From an uncultured bacterium (GTDB lineage: Bacteria > Patescibacteriota > Minisyncoccia > Phycocordibacterales > UBA9973): a stretch of DNA of 34,200 nucleotides. Under the pieces are notes generated by a model. The model did no database searches. It was not told the origin of the DNA and worked only from the letters and a program-made list of their open reading frames with translations. The translations under genes and the position numbers were made by a program. The DNA is taken from positions 1-34,200 of the forward strand of contig CAIVBM010000008.1 of assembly GCA_903904195.1 (NCBI GenBank), written 5' to 3'. Below, piece after piece: positions 1-7,269 of the stretch. Every line of letters starts with the position of its first letter. Position 1 is the first letter of the stretch.

Positions 1-77
1 ATAAAAATTTTTACAAACAACAGGATGTTGATAAAGCTAATAAAATATTAGATTTCTTGATAAAAGAGTTATCATAA
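1..77 (+). CDS. 3' end of an unidentified gene (cut by the window edge)
   Basis: Codons read from position 3 give about 24 residues ending IKELS before a TAA at 75-77. The stretch is lysine-rich and helical in character and has no in-frame stop, so it looks like the tail of a gene that starts outside the window. Too little is left to name it. It does not resemble the usual C-terminus of GatA or GatC, although gatB follows. A good promoter for gatB overlaps its last codons, so gatB need not depend on transcription of this gene. Confidence 0.4.
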   Translation, partial: KNFYKQQDVDKANKILDFLIKELS

Positions 78-85
78 AATATGAT
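57..85 (+). promoter_or_regulatory. Probable sigma-70-type promoter of gatB
   Basis: TTGATA at 57-62 and TATGAT at 80-85 are separated by exactly 17 bases. Transcription would start near 92, leaving a leader of about 13 bases before the gatB ATG. No Shine-Dalgarno sequence is visible in that leader. Confidence 0.6.
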
Positions 86-104
86 ACTATATTAGTAATT
101 ATTT

Positions 105-1532
105 ATGGAAAAGAAATATTATCCGACAATTGGTTTAGAAATACATGCAGAGTTAAAGACGCAAACAAAGATGTTTTGCGCTTGCAAGAATGATCCGGAT
201 GAAGAGAATCCAAACGTAAATGTTTGCCCTGTTTGCATGGCGCATCCGGGAGCTTTGCCGGTTATAAATAAAAAAGCGATAGAAAATGTGATAAAAGTTG
301 GCTTTGCGGTAAATGGTAAAATTTCTGACTTTACCGAATTTGATCGAAAGAATTATTTTTATCCTGACATCCCAAAAGGTTATCAGATTTCACAATATAA
401 ATATCCGATAGTTTCAGGCGGGAATTTGGCAGATTTTGATATTACTCGTGTGCATTTAGAAGAAGATACAGCAAACAACAAACACGATAGGGGTGATTTT
501 TCTTTAATAGATTTTAATCGTGGAGGTGTGCCACTCATGGAGCTAGTGACCGAAGCGATGACTTTTCAAAATGATGAAGAAGCAGCAAAGGGCGCGACAA
601 AGTTTGCTAAAGAACTCCAACTCATACTCTGGTATTTAGGAGTGTCAGAGGCGAATATGGAAAAAGGAGAAATGCGTGTGGAGGCAAATATTTCTGTTTC
701 TACAGATCCAAAGAAATTAGGTACAAAAGTAGAAGTAAAAAATCTTAATTCTTTCCGAAGCGTAGAACGCGCTATCAAATACGAGCTTGATAGAATGACA
801 AAATTAATAGAAGAAGGAAAGGGTTCAGAAATAGTGCAGGAGACTCGTGGTTGGGATGACAGCAAACAAAAAACTTTTTCTCAGAGAAAGAAAGAAGGAA
901 GCGCCGATTACAGATATTTTCCAGATCCAGATTTACCAAAATTAAAACTTCATGAGGCTTTTGATTTAGATGCTATAAAAAATAGTTTACAAGAATTACC
1001 TCAAGTAAAACGTGCCAGATACAAGAAGGATTTCGGAATAAAGGATGAAGACATAGAAGTCTATGTAAATGAACCCAGCTTGGGTATGTGGTTTGAAGAA
1101 GTTGCCAAAATTCTCAAAGATACTGGAAAGATAAAGGTGTCATCAAATTATATTACGACAGATTTTATAGGGCTCAGAGCAAAAAGTGGGGCTAAACTTC
1201 CGTCTGTAGTTAATTTTGCAGAATTAATAAACTTAGTTTCAGAAAACAAGATTTCATCTCGTGTTGCAAAAGATGTCTTGGCAATGATTGTGATCAAAGA
1301 TGAATCACCAATAAAAATCGCAAGTGAGAAAAACCTTCTTCAGAGCAGTGATACAGGAGCTTTGAAAGAAATCGCAAAAAAGATAATAGACGCCAGTCCA
1401 AAGGTTGTGGCTGATTATAAAGGAGGCAAAGAACAAGCACTCATGTTTCTAGTAGGTCAGATAATGAAAGAAACAAAAGGTTCTGCAAATCCAGCTATTT
1501 CTAAACAAATTTTAATTGATTTGCTTAAATGA
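105..1532 (+). CDS. gatB: Aspartyl/glutamyl-tRNA(Asn/Gln) amidotransferase subunit B
   Basis: GatB is the tRNA-binding kinase subunit of the GatCAB complex, which converts mischarged Glu-tRNA(Gln) or Asp-tRNA(Asn) to the amidated form in the cytoplasm. At 475 aa it has normal length. The N-terminus shows the family motif GLEIHAEL (residues 10-17) and a zinc-type cysteine set, CAC at 25-27 and CPVC at 41-44. The segment DFNRGGVPLMELVTE is the conserved GatB catalytic core. The C-terminal part (about 330-475) is the helical YqeY-like tRNA-binding tail. The stop codon overlaps the aldolase start by four bases (ATGA), so translation of the two is probably coupled. gatA and gatC are not in the window. 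Confidence 0.97.
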   Translation: MEKKYYPTIGLEIHAELKTQTKMFCACKNDPDEENPNVNVCPVCMAHPGALPVINKKAIENVIKVGFAVNGKISDFTEFDRKNYFYPDIPKGYQISQYKYPIVSGGNLADFDITRVHLEEDTANNKHDRGDFSLIDFNRGGVPLMELVTEAMTFQNDEEAAKGATKFAKELQLILWYLGVSEANMEKGEMRVEANISVSTDPKKLGTKVEVKNLNSFRSVERAIKYELDRMTKLIEEGKGSEIVQETRGWDDSKQKTFSQRKKEGSADYRYFPDPDLPKLKLHEAFDLDAIKNSLQELPQVKRARYKKDFGIKDEDIEVYVNEPSLGMWFEEVAKILKDTGKIKVSSNYITTDFIGLRAKSGAKLPSVVNFAELINLVSENKISSRVAKDVLAMIVIKDESPIKIASEKNLLQSSDTGALKEIAKKIIDASPKVVADYKGGKEQALMFLVGQIMKETKGSANPAISKQILIDLLK

Positions 1533-2536
1533 ATACAGATAAATTAAAAGAAACAGTCGCTCGTTTAGTAAAACCTCCAAAAGGGATTCTTGCTATTGAT
1601 GAGAGTTTTAATACTTGTGGTGAACGTTTTTTAAAGCTCGGTGTGCCGAATATAGAAGATAAGCGTAGGGAATATCGTGAGCTTCTCATCACTGCGCCTA
1701 AAATAGAAAAATACATTTCCGGATATATTCTTTTTGACGAAACAATCAACCAAGAAACTGTCGCTGGGAAAAGTTTTGTTTCTGTCTTGCAATCGAAAGG
1801 CATAGAAGTCGGAATAAAAGTTGATGCCGGCACCACTAACTTTTCTGGACATGAAGGAGAAAAAATTACTAAAGGATTAGATGGTCTAGAAAAAAGATTG
1901 AAAGAATATAAAGAACTTGGCGCGACTTTTGCGAAATGGCGCGCTGTTTATAGGATTGGGGTAAATACTCCTAGTTTTGATTGTATGGAAAAAAATGCTG
2001 AAATATTCGTAAAATACGCAATCCTGTGTCAAAAAAATGACATTGTCCCGATTGTTGAACCAGAAATTTTGATAGACGGAAATCATACTATAGAAAAATG
2101 CTACCAAGTGACTGCTCGAAATTTAGACATGGTCTTTTCCAAACTTCGCTCCGCAAATGTTTTTATGCCAGGAATAATTTTAAAAACAAGTATGGTTCTT
2201 TCTGGAAAAGATTCAAGGGATAAATCTTTTACAGAAAAGATTGCTGAAATAACTTTGAAATGTTTAAAGGAACACGTGCCAGCAGATATTGGTGGGATCG
2301 TTTTTCTTTCCGGCGGACAAGCCGATGCCGACGCGACGATGAATATAAATGAAATGCATAAAATGGGGGATTTGCCTTGGCCTCTGACGTTTTCTTATGG
2401 CAGAGCAATCCAAAATCCCGCACTTGAAAGCTGGGCAAAGAATCCTGCTGACGTTTCCGGAGCCCAAAAGCTTCTTTTGCAAGCTGCAAAAAATAATAGT
2501 CTGGCTTCTACAGGGGAATATAAATATAAAGCTTGA
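1529..2536 (+). CDS. Fructose-bisphosphate aldolase, class I
   Basis: This enzyme cleaves fructose-1,6-bisphosphate to dihydroxyacetone phosphate and glyceraldehyde-3-phosphate in glycolysis (reversible). The 335-aa product has the metal-independent class I fold: GILAIDESFNTCGERF at about 19-34, VEPEIL near 177-182, and GIILKTSMV, in which K219 is the expected Schiff-base lysine. SGGQADADATMN is the phosphate-binding end of the barrel. The length is slightly below the animal and plant enzymes (about 360 aa). The gene starts inside the gatB stop (ATGA), so it is cotranscribed with gatB, an unusual pairing of tRNA amidation with glycolysis. The family call is firm; the preferred direction in vivo cannot be read from the sequence. 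Confidence 0.93.
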   Translation: MNTDKLKETVARLVKPPKGILAIDESFNTCGERFLKLGVPNIEDKRREYRELLITAPKIEKYISGYILFDETINQETVAGKSFVSVLQSKGIEVGIKVDAGTTNFSGHEGEKITKGLDGLEKRLKEYKELGATFAKWRAVYRIGVNTPSFDCMEKNAEIFVKYAILCQKNDIVPIVEPEILIDGNHTIEKCYQVTARNLDMVFSKLRSANVFMPGIILKTSMVLSGKDSRDKSFTEKIAEITLKCLKEHVPADIGGIVFLSGGQADADATMNINEMHKMGDLPWPLTFSYGRAIQNPALESWAKNPADVSGAQKLLLQAAKNNSLASTGEYKYKA

Positions 2537-2554
2537 AAATCGATGCATTTAGTA

Positions 2555-2591
2555 CATTCTAACATTCTATAGAACATTGGAATAAAAATAT
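2555..2591 (+). promoter_or_regulatory. Palindromic operator candidate over the -10 region of the winged-helix gene
   Basis: CATTCTAA lies at 2555-2562 and a perfect palindrome TTCTATAGAA at 2565-2574. The palindrome covers the best -10 candidate, TATAGA (2568-2573). The 8-mer CATTCTAA recurs at the 3' end of the regulator gene (2838-2845). A protein binding here would block the promoter, so autoregulation by the downstream gene product is a reasonable inference. Confidence 0.45.
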
Positions 2592-2868
2592 GAAAGATAA
2601 ATTAGAATATAAAAAATTAGAGAGAATAATAAAAGGTGTTGCGAATCACAGAAGATTGCAAATTTTAGAACTTTTACAAAAAGAGCCAGAGCTGTCGGTT
2701 CAAGAAATTTCAGAACAGCTCAAATCCAAAATGAAAAATATTTCTGCGCATATCACGAAGATGGCAATAGCGGGTTTGTTGATGAAAAGGAGTGATAGTA
2801 AGTCCATTCGACATAAACTAACCAAGCGCGGAGTTGTCATTCTAAAGTTCGTTAGAATGTTGGAATAA
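2590..2868 (+). CDS. Small winged-helix (ArsR-like) transcriptional regulator
   Basis: The 92-aa product has one winged helix-turn-helix domain filling the chain: helix 1 with ANHRRLQILELLQ (about 18-30), a recognition region QEISEQLKSKMKNISAHITKMAIAGLL (about 38-64), and a basic wing MKRSDSKSIRHKLTKRG. This is the ArsR/MarR-like layout in which related proteins bind DNA as dimers. No ArsR metal-site cysteines are present, so a metal sensor is unlikely. There is no clear Shine-Dalgarno sequence. A 15-bp direct repeat TTGGAATAAAAATAT overlaps the start codon and recurs just after the gene. The regulated genes are unknown; the divergent palindromes suggest it controls itself. Confidence 0.8.
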   Translation: MKDKLEYKKLERIIKGVANHRRLQILELLQKEPELSVQEISEQLKSKMKNISAHITKMAIAGLLMKRSDSKSIRHKLTKRGVVILKFVRMLE

Positions 2869-2874
2869 AAATAT
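2838..2874. repeat. Inverted repeat plus second copy of the edge repeat of the winged-helix gene
   Basis: CATTCTAA (2838-2845) and TTAGAATG (2852-2859) form an 8-bp inverted repeat with a 6-base spacer spanning the last codons of the regulator. It runs into TTGGAATAAAAATAT at 2860-2874, an exact copy of 2577-2591. Extended to 22 bases (2570-2591 and 2853-2874) the two copies differ at two positions. Confidence 0.7.
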
Positions 2875-2912
2875 AGCATAGAAAATATAAATAAAGAATT
2901 AAAACTAAGATA

Positions 2913-2941
2913 GGCCATCTTCCTTGCTGGGGAAGATGGCC
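2913..2941. terminator. Strong hairpin between convergent genes (probably bidirectional terminator)
   Basis: GGCCATCTTCC (2913-2923) pairs perfectly with GGAAGATGGCC (2931-2941) around a 7-base loop. It lies between the plus-strand regulator and the minus-strand membrane protein. T-rich runs lie further out on the plus side (TTTCGTTTTTT) and, less well, on the minus side. Confidence 0.7.
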
Positions 2942-2969
2942 TGTTGCTGATTTCGTTTTTTGATGATGT

Positions 2970-3551
2970 TTAGTGGTTGCCCGCTTTGGCGACAGCCACG
3001 ATGGCGGATTTTGCTTGAGGGGGTGTGGAGTAATGACTCCACATTTCGAGTGCGACAAACGAAAAGCCGCAAATGACTAAACCAACAGCAAAACTTATCA
3101 CCGTCAGCTCAAACCCCAAAAGTTTACCTCTAAGCATGAACTGAATCTGCCAGTTCGTAAGCATCGAGGCAATCAGGAACATAATGATTGCCTGTTTGCT
3201 CATGCTGCCATTTTCCCATCCAGATCGAAGAATGGGGCAGGCAGAGATAGTGGTCGGCATTGAAGAGCCAATCACGAATGCTTTTTCGATTGCTCTGGGG
3301 CCACTTAACATTGCCTCAAGGTGTTCCGGATGGCGTTTGTTCATCGCGATGAGCTGGCCGCCCACGAGGGAAATCGAGAGGATGATTATAGCAAAGCCTT
3401 TCAACATCCCCACACCTTCCTTGAGTCCGGCAATCACATCCACCCACCCGCCAGCGCTGTAGTTTTTCAAGCAAAGCAAGAGAAAAAACAGGCTTACGAC
3501 GACAAGCATGGTATTTTCACCCATCAGCCACTTCATATTTCTTAGTTGCAT
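2970..3551 (-). CDS. Integral membrane protein, possibly a small permease related to the YraQ/ArsP (DUF318) group
   Basis: The 193-aa product has four or five hydrophobic segments (about 14-30, 50-68, 88-106, 120-140, 145-170). The stretch SSMPTTISACPILRSGWENGSMSKQAIIMFLIASML resembles the conserved core of YraQ/ArsP-type permeases, where a glycine/proline/cysteine loop is followed by a helix, but the protein is only about half their usual size. That family call is weak. The start is supported by AAGGAG six bases upstream, and a good promoter lies further up. The gene is visibly GC-richer than its neighbours, and with its own promoter and terminator it behaves as an independent, perhaps acquired, unit. 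Confidence 0.6.
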   Translation of the reverse strand: MQLRNMKWLMGENTMLVVVSLFFLLLCLKNYSAGGWVDVIAGLKEGVGMLKGFAIIILSISLVGGQLIAMNKRHPEHLEAMLSGPRAIEKAFVIGSSMPTTISACPILRSGWENGSMSKQAIIMFLIASMLTNWQIQFMLRGKLLGFELTVISFAVGLVICGFSFVALEMWSHYSTPPQAKSAIVAVAKAGNH

Positions 3552-3601
3552 ACACTCCTTGGTTAAAAGGTTTGACTAACGTTGGAAAGATCTTTGGCTA
3601 G

Positions 3602-3630
3602 AGTATGCCATGCCAAAAGTTAAAAGTCAA
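3602..3630 (-). promoter_or_regulatory. Sigma-70-type promoter of the minus-strand membrane protein
   Basis: Read on the minus strand, TTGACT (3625-3630) and CATACT (3602-3607) are 17 bases apart. The leader is about 45 bases and ends in a strong Shine-Dalgarno. The element TTGACTTTTAA is shared with the divergent rplY promoter. Confidence 0.65.
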
Positions 3631-3673
3631 GCCTTAAAAATATACGATTTTTATTGCTTTTTATTTTTTTTCT

Positions 3674-3746
3674 GTATACCCCAACACTTATTTCAAAAAA
3701 TAGTATTATAAAAAGTTTTTGACTTTTAATAAGTGTTCGGGTATAC
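3674..3746. repeat. 19-bp inverted repeat overlapping the rplY promoter
   Basis: The left arm 3674-3692 (GTATACCCCAACACTTATT) and right arm 3728-3746 (AATAAGTGTTCGGGTATAC) are inverted copies with one mismatch, around a 35-base AT-rich spacer. The right arm contains most of the spacer and the -10 box of the rplY promoter, so the left arm is effectively a mirrored copy of the promoter core. It could be a dimeric operator or a relic of promoter duplication. Confidence 0.75.
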
Positions 3747-3747
3747 T
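3719..3747 (+). promoter_or_regulatory. Consensus-like promoter predicting leaderless rplY mRNA
   Basis: TTGACT (3719-3724) and TATACT (3742-3747) are separated by 17 bases. Only six bases separate the -10 box from the ATG at 3754, so the predicted transcription start coincides with the start codon. Confidence 0.75.
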
Positions 3748-3753
3748 ATCTTC

Positions 3754-4446
3754 ATGTTTGTAATTAAAGCTGATAAAAGAGATTTGGATACAAAATTAGG
3801 CGTTTTGAGAAAGTCTGGGAAAATCCCAGCTGTTTTTTACGGCGCTGGTGAGAAAACCACTTCTGTGACTATATCTATTACTGAATTCAAGAAAATCTGG
3901 CGAGACGCCGGAGAGTCTTCTGCTATTAAAATCTCAACTCCTACAGGAGATGTAAACGCTCTTATTCATGAGGTTCAAGTTGATCCAGTTACAGATGAGC
4001 CAATACATGTAGACTTTTTGGTTATTGATATGAAGAAGAAAATCCGTGTTGCTGTACCGCTTGTATTTGAAGGAATATCAAATGCAGTCAAGGGTGGTAT
4101 AGGAAACCTAGTCAAAGTTCTTCATGAAGTAGAAATTGAAGCTTTGCCTGCAGATTTGCCACACAACCTTATCGTAGATATTTCAAAGCTTGAGACTTTA
4201 GATAATAGCGTCCTCGTTTCTGATATTAAATTACCAGCAGGAGTCGTTGTTATTACAAATGCAAATGATGTTGTAGCTTCTGTCGTCGCTCAGGTTGAAG
4301 AAAAAGAAGAAGTCGTCGTTGCTCCAGATTTGTCTGCTATTGAAGTTGAAAAGAAAGGTAAGAAAGAAGAAGAAGGAGTTCCAGCAGCTGAAGGAGCCGC
4401 TCCAGCAAAAGAAGAAAAGACAGAAAAGAAGCCTGAAAAGAAATAA
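3754..4446 (+). CDS. rplY: 50S ribosomal protein bL25 (CTC family)
   Basis: bL25/CTC binds 5S rRNA in the large subunit. The 230-aa product has the L25 domain (about 1-92, with RKSGKIPAVFYG and DPVTDEPIHVDFL), the TL5/CTC beta domain (about 93-180, with KIRVAVPLVFEGIS and VEIEALPADLPHNLIVDIS), and a lysine/glutamate/alanine-rich tail of about 45 residues. I chose ATG 3754 over an upstream in-frame GTG at 3733, because MFVIKADKRD matches the family N-terminus and the GTG lies upstream of the -10 box, so it would not be on the transcript. No Shine-Dalgarno is present. The long-stem element just after the stop likely ends or processes this message. Confidence 0.93.
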   Translation: MFVIKADKRDLDTKLGVLRKSGKIPAVFYGAGEKTTSVTISITEFKKIWRDAGESSAIKISTPTGDVNALIHEVQVDPVTDEPIHVDFLVIDMKKKIRVAVPLVFEGISNAVKGGIGNLVKVLHEVEIEALPADLPHNLIVDISKLETLDNSVLVSDIKLPAGVVVITNANDVVASVVAQVEEKEEVVVAPDLSAIEVEKKGKKEEEGVPAAEGAAPAKEEKTEKKPEKK

Positions 4447-4539
4447 AAAAGGTGAGTTTATAATATTTTTTCGTCCTGCGCCCTTCTCCTTTGGAGTGGG
4501 ACCCTCGGACAGAAAAAATTTTATAAACTCACCTTTTTT
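4445..4539. repeat. Long-stem palindromic element E (after rplY)
   Basis: 4445-4463 and 4521-4539 form a perfect 19-bp inverted repeat (core GGTGAGTTTATAA). The inside is a second, GC-richer structure: GTCC pairs with GGAC, and CTCC-TTT-GGAG sits at the tip. It overlaps the rplY stop and ends in T7, so it could act as a terminator. Its plan, a long AT-rich outer stem with a GC-rich tip containing GGGACCC, matches the element before atpD. Confidence 0.75.
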
Positions 4540-4544
4540 TATGA

Positions 4545-4550
4545 TACAAT
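4545..4550 (+). promoter_or_regulatory. -10 box of the lytic transglycosylase gene (leaderless)
   Basis: TACAAT at 4545-4550 ends seven bases before the ATG at 4558. No good -35 hexamer is visible because the region is the arm of the preceding palindrome. No Shine-Dalgarno is present. Confidence 0.4.
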
Positions 4551-4557
4551 AAAAGCT

Positions 4558-5922
4558 ATGACGAGAAATACAGTCATAGTTTTTATTTTTCCACTTATTG
4601 TTGTTATGTTTGTTTTTTCCTTTATTTTTGCACCGACAGCAAGAGCTGATTTTGATTGTTTGACCCTCACTGTGTCATCTGCTCAATCCGACAAAGATTA
4701 TTGTCAAAATCAACTAACTCAAATAGAAGCTCAACTTACGGATTTATTAAATCAACAAGCAGAACAACAGAAAACCACGGGCACATTAAAAGGTGACGTG
4801 AATTATTTGACCAGTCAAATAAATGCTTTAAAAGTAAAAATAAAAGCCAGAGCTTTAACCATCGCCCAGCTAAAAGTAAACATTACAGAAAAAGTTAATA
4901 CTATTAATTCGCTTTCCGACAAGATAGATAGAGAACACGAATCTTTGGCCCAATTACTCAGAAATACAAATGAATTTGATGATTCAAATTTAGTTGATTT
5001 AGTCCTTTCAAATAATAGTATTTCCAATTTCTATTCTGATTTAGAGTCTTATACTTTTATAAAACAAGCCATAAAATCATCGGTTGATATAATCAATGGA
5101 GTAAAAAAACAAAATGAAGTAGCAAAACAAGATCTCGTAAATAAGCAAAACGCTGAAACGGACGCAAAGGCAGAATTAGAAAGTGCTCAAAAGGCTGTGG
5201 CAAAATCAGAAGCAGACAAGAAACAGCTTTTAGCTATTTCTAAAAATAAAGAGCTTGAATATCAAAAATTAGCGGCAGCAAAAAAGATGCAAGCAGATAA
5301 AATACGTAGCGCCCTCTTTAGCCTCGCTGGTATTTCACAAAAAATAGATTTCGGTACAGCTCTCAACTATGCCAATGAGGTAAAAAGTAAATTAGGAATT
5401 GATCCTGCGTTCTTGTTGGCCATTATGACCCAAGAATCAAATCTAGGAGGAAATGTCGGCCAGTGCTATCTGACCAGTCCTGACACAGGTGGAGGAGTGG
5501 GGAAAAATACCGGAACATTTTTCGCAAATGTTATGAATCCTACCAGAGATGTGCCAGTATTTTTGAGCATGACTGTTGATTTGGGAATAAATGCTTACAA
5601 GACGGCGGTTTCTTGTCCGATAGCAGGAGCTGGTGGTTATGGTGGAGCGATGGGTCCGGCACAATTTATTCCTTCAACTTGGAAAATGTTTGCCAGTCGT
5701 TTGAAAGATCTTTTGGGTTATATTGCTAATCCTTGGGCACCCCGTGACGCATTTATGGCTTCTGGAATGTATTTATCTGATCTTGGGGCAGTAGGCACTA
5801 GCACCAGCGCACAAAACAGAGCAGCTTGTAGCTATTATGGCACCAGAGGGTCTTCATGTACTTATAGCAGAAGTGTTCAGAAATTAAAGTCTACGATTCA
5901 AGCCAATATAGATTTGCTTTAA
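4558..5922 (+). CDS. Secreted coiled-coil protein with a lytic transglycosylase (SLT/MltB-like) domain
   Basis: The product probably cleaves peptidoglycan glycan strands outside the membrane. The 454-aa chain starts with a signal peptide (hydrophobic 6-25, likely cut after ARA at 28-30). A long coiled coil of about 220 residues follows (40-260, rich in Q, K, E and A), of the kind seen in EnvC/CwlO-type cell-wall hydrolases. The C-terminal domain (about 265-454) has FLLAIMTQESNLG, with E293 as the likely catalytic glutamate, and GGYGGAMGPAQFIPSTWKMF, the sugar-binding motif of SLT/MltB enzymes. The coiled coil may restrain or target the enzyme at division sites. The start has no Shine-Dalgarno. 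The general role is clear; the exact subfamily is not. Confidence 0.85.
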   Translation: MTRNTVIVFIFPLIVVMFVFSFIFAPTARADFDCLTLTVSSAQSDKDYCQNQLTQIEAQLTDLLNQQAEQQKTTGTLKGDVNYLTSQINALKVKIKARALTIAQLKVNITEKVNTINSLSDKIDREHESLAQLLRNTNEFDDSNLVDLVLSNNSISNFYSDLESYTFIKQAIKSSVDIINGVKKQNEVAKQDLVNKQNAETDAKAELESAQKAVAKSEADKKQLLAISKNKELEYQKLAAAKKMQADKIRSALFSLAGISQKIDFGTALNYANEVKSKLGIDPAFLLAIMTQESNLGGNVGQCYLTSPDTGGGVGKNTGTFFANVMNPTRDVPVFLSMTVDLGINAYKTAVSCPIAGAGGYGGAMGPAQFIPSTWKMFASRLKDLLGYIANPWAPRDAFMASGMYLSDLGAVGTSTSAQNRAACSYYGTRGSSCTYSRSVQKLKSTIQANIDLL

Positions 5923-5951
5923 AATAGAATTCGTGATAATCTTTTTAAACA

Positions 5952-6170
5952 ATGAAAAAAGATATACATCCAAAATACGACATAAAAACAAAGGCTACCT
6001 GCGCTTGCGGAGCTGTTTTTGAGGTTGGTTCTACTATGCCAGCTATCTCAATGGAAATCTGCAGTCAATGTCATCCTTTTTATACTGGAAATGAAAAAAT
6101 CATGGACACCGCTGGACGCGTAGAACGTTTCAACAAGCGACGTGCTGCAACTGCTAAAGTTAAGAAGTAA
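5952..6170 (+). CDS. rpmE: 50S ribosomal protein bL31, zinc-binding form
   Basis: The 72-aa product begins MKKDIHPKY, typical of bL31, which bridges the large and small ribosomal subunits. CAC at about 17-19 and CSQCH at about 37-41 are the cysteine pairs of the zinc-binding (C+) form. [23 protein letters not shown] is the conserved C-terminal block. A weak TTTGCT/GATAAT promoter lies just upstream, with a short leader. The stop at 6168-6170 directly abuts the prfA ATG, so the two genes form a translationally linked pair; rpmE-prfA is a common bacterial order. Confidence 0.96.
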   Translation: MKKDIHPKYDIKTKATCACGAVFEVGSTMPAISMEICSQCHPFYTGNEKIMDTAGRVERFNKRRAATAKVKK

Positions 6171-7136
6171 ATGAATCTAGAAGAAATAAAAAAAGATCAT
6201 AGGACTAGCTATCTAGCGAGCAGTCTAGAGAAGCTTTTGCGTGAAGAAGCGGAAGTGCGAGAGATGCTCGCAAGTGATGACAGTTTGCATGAGATGGCAG
6301 CAAAAGAATTAAAATTTATTCAAGAAGAAAAAGAAAGAATAGAAAAACAAGTACAAGAAATCCTAGATAAAGACAAAGCAGAAGAAGAATTTCCAAACGA
6401 AATAGTTTTAGAAGTGCGAGCTGGCGCAGGGGGAGACGAAGCAAGCCTTTTTGCGTGGGAGTTAGCACATATGTATGAAAAGTTCTCCGAGGCCGAGGGT
6501 TGGCAGTGGAGGGTGAACTATGAATCAAAAAGTGATTTAAATGGTTATAAAGAAGCGAGCTTTGAAATAAAAGGAAAAGACGTTTACAGAAAAATGCGAT
6601 ATGAAACAGGCGTGCACAGAGTGCAGAGAATGCCAGCGACAGAAAAGAACGGCAGGATACACACGTCTACAGCCTCAGTGGCAGTGTTACCGATAAGAAA
6701 AAAAGTCACGATAAAAATTGATCCTTCAGAATTTGAAATGGAATATTCTCGTTCTGGTGGAAAGGGTGGACAAAATGTAAACAAGGTTGAGACGGCTGTG
6801 CGTATAATTCATAAACCTACAGGGCTGGATGTGCGTTCTACTAATGAGCGAAGTCAGTTAGCAAACAGAGAAAAGGCTATGTCTATTTTGACTGCGAAAC
6901 TTCAACAACTTGAAGAGGAAAAGGAAGCGAAAAAGTATGCAGGAGAGCGCAAAGAACAAATAGGTACAGCAGATAGATCAGAAAAAATCCGCACTTATAA
7001 TTTTCCGCAAGACCGAGTGACAGATCATCGTATAAAGAAATCTTGGCATAATTTACCAAAGATAATGGAAGGTGGAATAGGGGAAATAATTAAAGACATT
7101 GAAACGGGTGCAGTTGGAAATGAGGCTGAAGAATAA
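6171..7136 (+). CDS. prfA: Peptide chain release factor 1
   Basis: RF1 reads UAA and UAG and triggers hydrolysis of peptidyl-tRNA. The PAT tripeptide in HRVQRMPATE is the RF1 stop-codon reader (RF2 would have SPF), and RSGGKGGQNVNK contains the catalytic GGQ loop. The protein is 321 aa against about 360 in E. coli; the missing part is in N-terminal domain 1, a trimming often seen in CPR. AAGAAG inside the rpmE end may serve as ribosome-binding site. UGA also occurs as a stop in this window (for example gatB), so an RF2 gene is expected elsewhere. Confidence 0.96.
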   Translation: MNLEEIKKDHRTSYLASSLEKLLREEAEVREMLASDDSLHEMAAKELKFIQEEKERIEKQVQEILDKDKAEEEFPNEIVLEVRAGAGGDEASLFAWELAHMYEKFSEAEGWQWRVNYESKSDLNGYKEASFEIKGKDVYRKMRYETGVHRVQRMPATEKNGRIHTSTASVAVLPIRKKVTIKIDPSEFEMEYSRSGGKGGQNVNKVETAVRIIHKPTGLDVRSTNERSQLANREKAMSILTAKLQQLEEEKEAKKYAGERKEQIGTADRSEKIRTYNFPQDRVTDHRIKKSWHNLPKIMEGGIGEIIKDIETGAVGNEAEE

Positions 7137-7148
7137 TTATTTTTCTAT

Positions 7149-7176
7149 TTGCTTTTCGATTTTAATATGGTATTCT
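7149..7176 (+). promoter_or_regulatory. Possible promoter of the RRM gene
   Basis: TTGCTT (7149-7154) and TATTCT (7171-7176) are 16 bases apart. The leader would be about 88 bases, long for this window, and T-rich, which leaves room for post-transcriptional control. Confidence 0.4.
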
Positions 7177-7269
7177 CTTAGATGTAGTTTCTCACTTAGC
7201 GAAAAGAGTTTCTACGTTTTATTAAGTAGTTTTTTGTCCTTTTTATTAAAAAAGGAAGAAGTAAAGAAA

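Noticed and set aside
3184-3462. Plus-strand open frame over the minus-strand membrane protein
   Set aside because: The minus-strand frame has a consensus promoter, AAGGAG and membrane helices; the plus frame has no start signals.
3733-3753. Upstream GTG start for rplY
   Set aside because: It lies upstream of the -10 box of a consensus promoter and adds residues not seen in bL25.
7099-7269. N-terminal extension of the RRM protein
   Set aside because: The extension overlaps prfA, is low-complexity and has no family similarity; ATG 7270 begins right at the RRM.
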